NCBI RefSeq assembly: GCF_040703125.1 | Contig: NZ_CP160035.1 | Span: 3,334,001 to 3,398,000 of the forward strand | Origin: Flavobacterium ovatum | GTDB taxonomy: Bacteria; Bacteroidota; Bacteroidia; Flavobacteriales; Flavobacteriaceae | DNA: 64,000 bases | Direction: 5' to 3' | Shown: in pieces, positions 62,837 to 64,000 of the stretch | Layout of the letters: each line of letters opens with the position of its first letter | Position numbering within the stretch: position 1 is the stretch's first letter | Made by a program: the position numbers and the translations under genes | The notes under the pieces: generated by a model | Database searches by the model: none | What the model saw: the letters and a program-made list of their open reading frames with translations, nothing else | What the model was told of the DNA's origin: nothing

Positions 62837-64000
62837 TTATTTAGTTGTAACGATGGTTTCTGCCGTTTTCAAATTACTAGATGTAGCAGTAATTTTGATG
62901 GTTCCTTTTTTGTCGGTAGCTTTTACAATCAATAAACACATTCCACTGAAAGCTTTGCTGTTATTCGCTTGAAAAGAAGCCAATGAAGCCGAATCACCAT
63001 TGCCAACTGCCGCTTGAATTCCTGCGCCTTCTACTTTAAAATTCACCAAATTATCAGCGTTTGGACACAAATTTCCGTTGGCATCTTCGATTCTTACCGT
63101 GATAAAGGATAAATCTTTTCCGTCAGCGGTGATCACGTTTCTATCAGCCGAAAGTTTAATTTGAGCTGGAGCGCCCGCTGTTTTAATTTCTTTTACAGCA
63201 GCTTGTTTTCCGTTTTTGTAACCTACAACTTTGATACTTCCTGGTTGGTAAGGTACATTCCATGACAAACGGTATTTAGTTTTATACATTCCTTTTTCAA
63301 AACCATGATATTCTGATGGGATTTCGGTAAAGTCTTTTCCTTTTACTTTTTTACCCATCGATTTTCCGTTCACAAACAATTCCACTTCCTCACAGTTGGT
63401 ATAGGAGTAAACCGGAATAATGTCGCCTTCTTTTCCTTCCCAATTCCAATGTGGTAAAACATGTACCATTGGTTTGGTTGTCCATTGACTTTGGTATAGA
63501 TAGTAGCGGTCTTTTGGAAAACCACACAAATCTACGGGTGCAAAATAGGAGGCGTGTGATGGCCAGTCTTTGTTCCAATACCCATTGGTGGAATTGTCAC
63601 GACCTCCATAAGGTGTTGGTTCGCCCAAATAATCAAATCCTGTCCAGATGAATTCCCCTAACGAAAAAGAGTTTTTCTCCTGAGCGTCAAATTCTACATC
63701 GGGTGCGTAAGCCCACGGTGGACCAACGGTGGTGTCATAGCTCGAAACTTGATTGGTTTCATGTTTTTCATTAAATTCAATTGGTAAATGATATACTCCA
63801 CGGCTACTAGTTTGCGAAGAAGTTTCAGATCCGTACAAAATGATATTCGGATTTTTTTCTTTGATTTCTTTGTAATCTGCAGGCCAATAGTTCATTCCTA
63901 CGACATCTATTTGGTACGCTAGTTTATTCGTAAAAGGTTGTGGGTAATAGTTAAATCCAGCTGTTGTAGGACGTGTATTGTCTTCATCATGGCAAATATC
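62837..64000 (-). CDS. GH2-family beta-galactosidase-like enzyme, C-terminal part (runs off the window)
   Basis: 387 codons up to the window edge; the start lies outside. The frame begins in the catalytic barrel with ICHDEDNTRPTTAGFN and IDVVGMNYWPADYKE. The nucleophile glutamate is in LYGSETSSQT, then FIWTGFDYLGEPTPYG. After the barrel come a DUF4982-like domain (YSYTNCEEVELFVNGKSMG) and an Ig-like domain (AGAPAQIKLSADRNVITADG, SFITVRIEDANGN). These extra domains are usual in Bacteroidota GH2 enzymes. In the context of GH117 and sulfatases, a beta-D-galactosidase acting on algal galactan is the best guess. The acid/base glutamate is beyond the window. Confidence 0.9.
   Translation of the reverse strand, partial: DICHDEDNTRPTTAGFNYYPQPFTNKLAYQIDVVGMNYWPADYKEIKEKNPNIILYGSETSSQTSSRGVYHLPIEFNEKHETNQVSSYDTTVGPPWAYAPDVEFDAQEKNSFSLGEFIWTGFDYLGEPTPYGGRDNSTNGYWNKDWPSHASYFAPVDLCGFPKDRYYLYQSQWTTKPMVHVLPHWNWEGKEGDIIPVYSYTNCEEVELFVNGKSMGKKVKGKDFTEIPSEYHGFEKGMYKTKYRLSWNVPYQPGSIKVVGYKNGKQAAVKEIKTAGAPAQIKLSADRNVITADGKDLSFITVRIEDANGNLCPNADNLVNFKVEGAGIQAAVGNGDSASLASFQANNSKAFSGMCLLIVKATDKKGTIKITATSSNLKTAETIVTTK

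Overview
The window looks like part of a Flavobacterium-type (Bacteroidota, Flavobacteriia) chromosome. It is AT-rich. Promoters match the Bacteroidota form (TTTG, about 19 nt, then TAnnTTTG). The gene set is typical of the group: TamB, a PorD-like DUF4835 protein, CoaBC, a flavobacterial RpoZ, BamD, SusC-like TonB receptors, an ECF sigma/anti-sigma pair and a sulfatase-rich polysaccharide locus.

Layout. 1-6.2 kb: the 5' part of tamB (minus strand), then a decayed stretch holding a helicase remnant, a glycine-rich secreted protein, a RAYT transposase broken by a 20-nt insertion, and an orphan 307-aa protein between hairpin structures. 6.5-16.6 kb: a conserved minus-strand core with fabV, recN, porD-like, coaBC, rpoZ, bamD, dapA, two small conserved proteins and menD. 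A divergent dus gene follows, separated from menD by a 7-bp tandem repeat. 18-24.9 kb: an envelope locus with an ECF sigma factor and anti-sigma factor facing away from a DUF4331 domain split over two exported proteins, a TPR lipoprotein and a TonB receptor. 25.1-26.3 kb: a TlpA/DUF4369 thiol-disulfide protein cut by one in-frame TGA.

26.8-31.7 kb: tRNA-Tyr followed by an accessory zone. It holds a tyrosine recombinase that lost its catalytic tyrosine, a chain of pseudogenes (DUF2652/SRPBCC with four in-frame stops, patatin, a CoaB fragment), then an apparently intact metal-response cluster (ArsR, MerTP, GDCCVxC protein). 31.8-38.5 kb: a signalling cluster with a PocR plus multi-PAS histidine kinase, a single-domain response regulator and a REC-REC-PAS-PAS-kinase-REC hybrid. 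38.8-40.2 kb: a two-glutaredoxin plus thioredoxin reductase fusion. 40.7-45 kb: a TonB receptor and small conserved proteins.

45-64 kb: one minus-strand polysaccharide utilisation region with six S1-type sulfatases, two GH29-like enzymes, a GH117-like enzyme, a GH28-like enzyme and the C-terminal part of a GH2 enzyme. GH117, GH2, GH29 and many sulfatases together suggest a sulfated red-algal galactan (agar or porphyran type) as substrate; this is inference. No SusC/SusD pair and no sulfatase-maturing enzyme lie inside this region of the window. An IS1182-like element (15-bp inverted repeats, 9-bp target duplication) sits inside the locus, within a copy of a palindromic intergenic repeat that also occurs near 23.3 kb.

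The best candidates for new biology are the split DUF4331 / TPR / TonB locus beside its sigma pair, the Grx-Grx-TrxR fusion, and the orphan gene near 5.2-6.1 kb. The many broken genes are mainly informative about genome decay.
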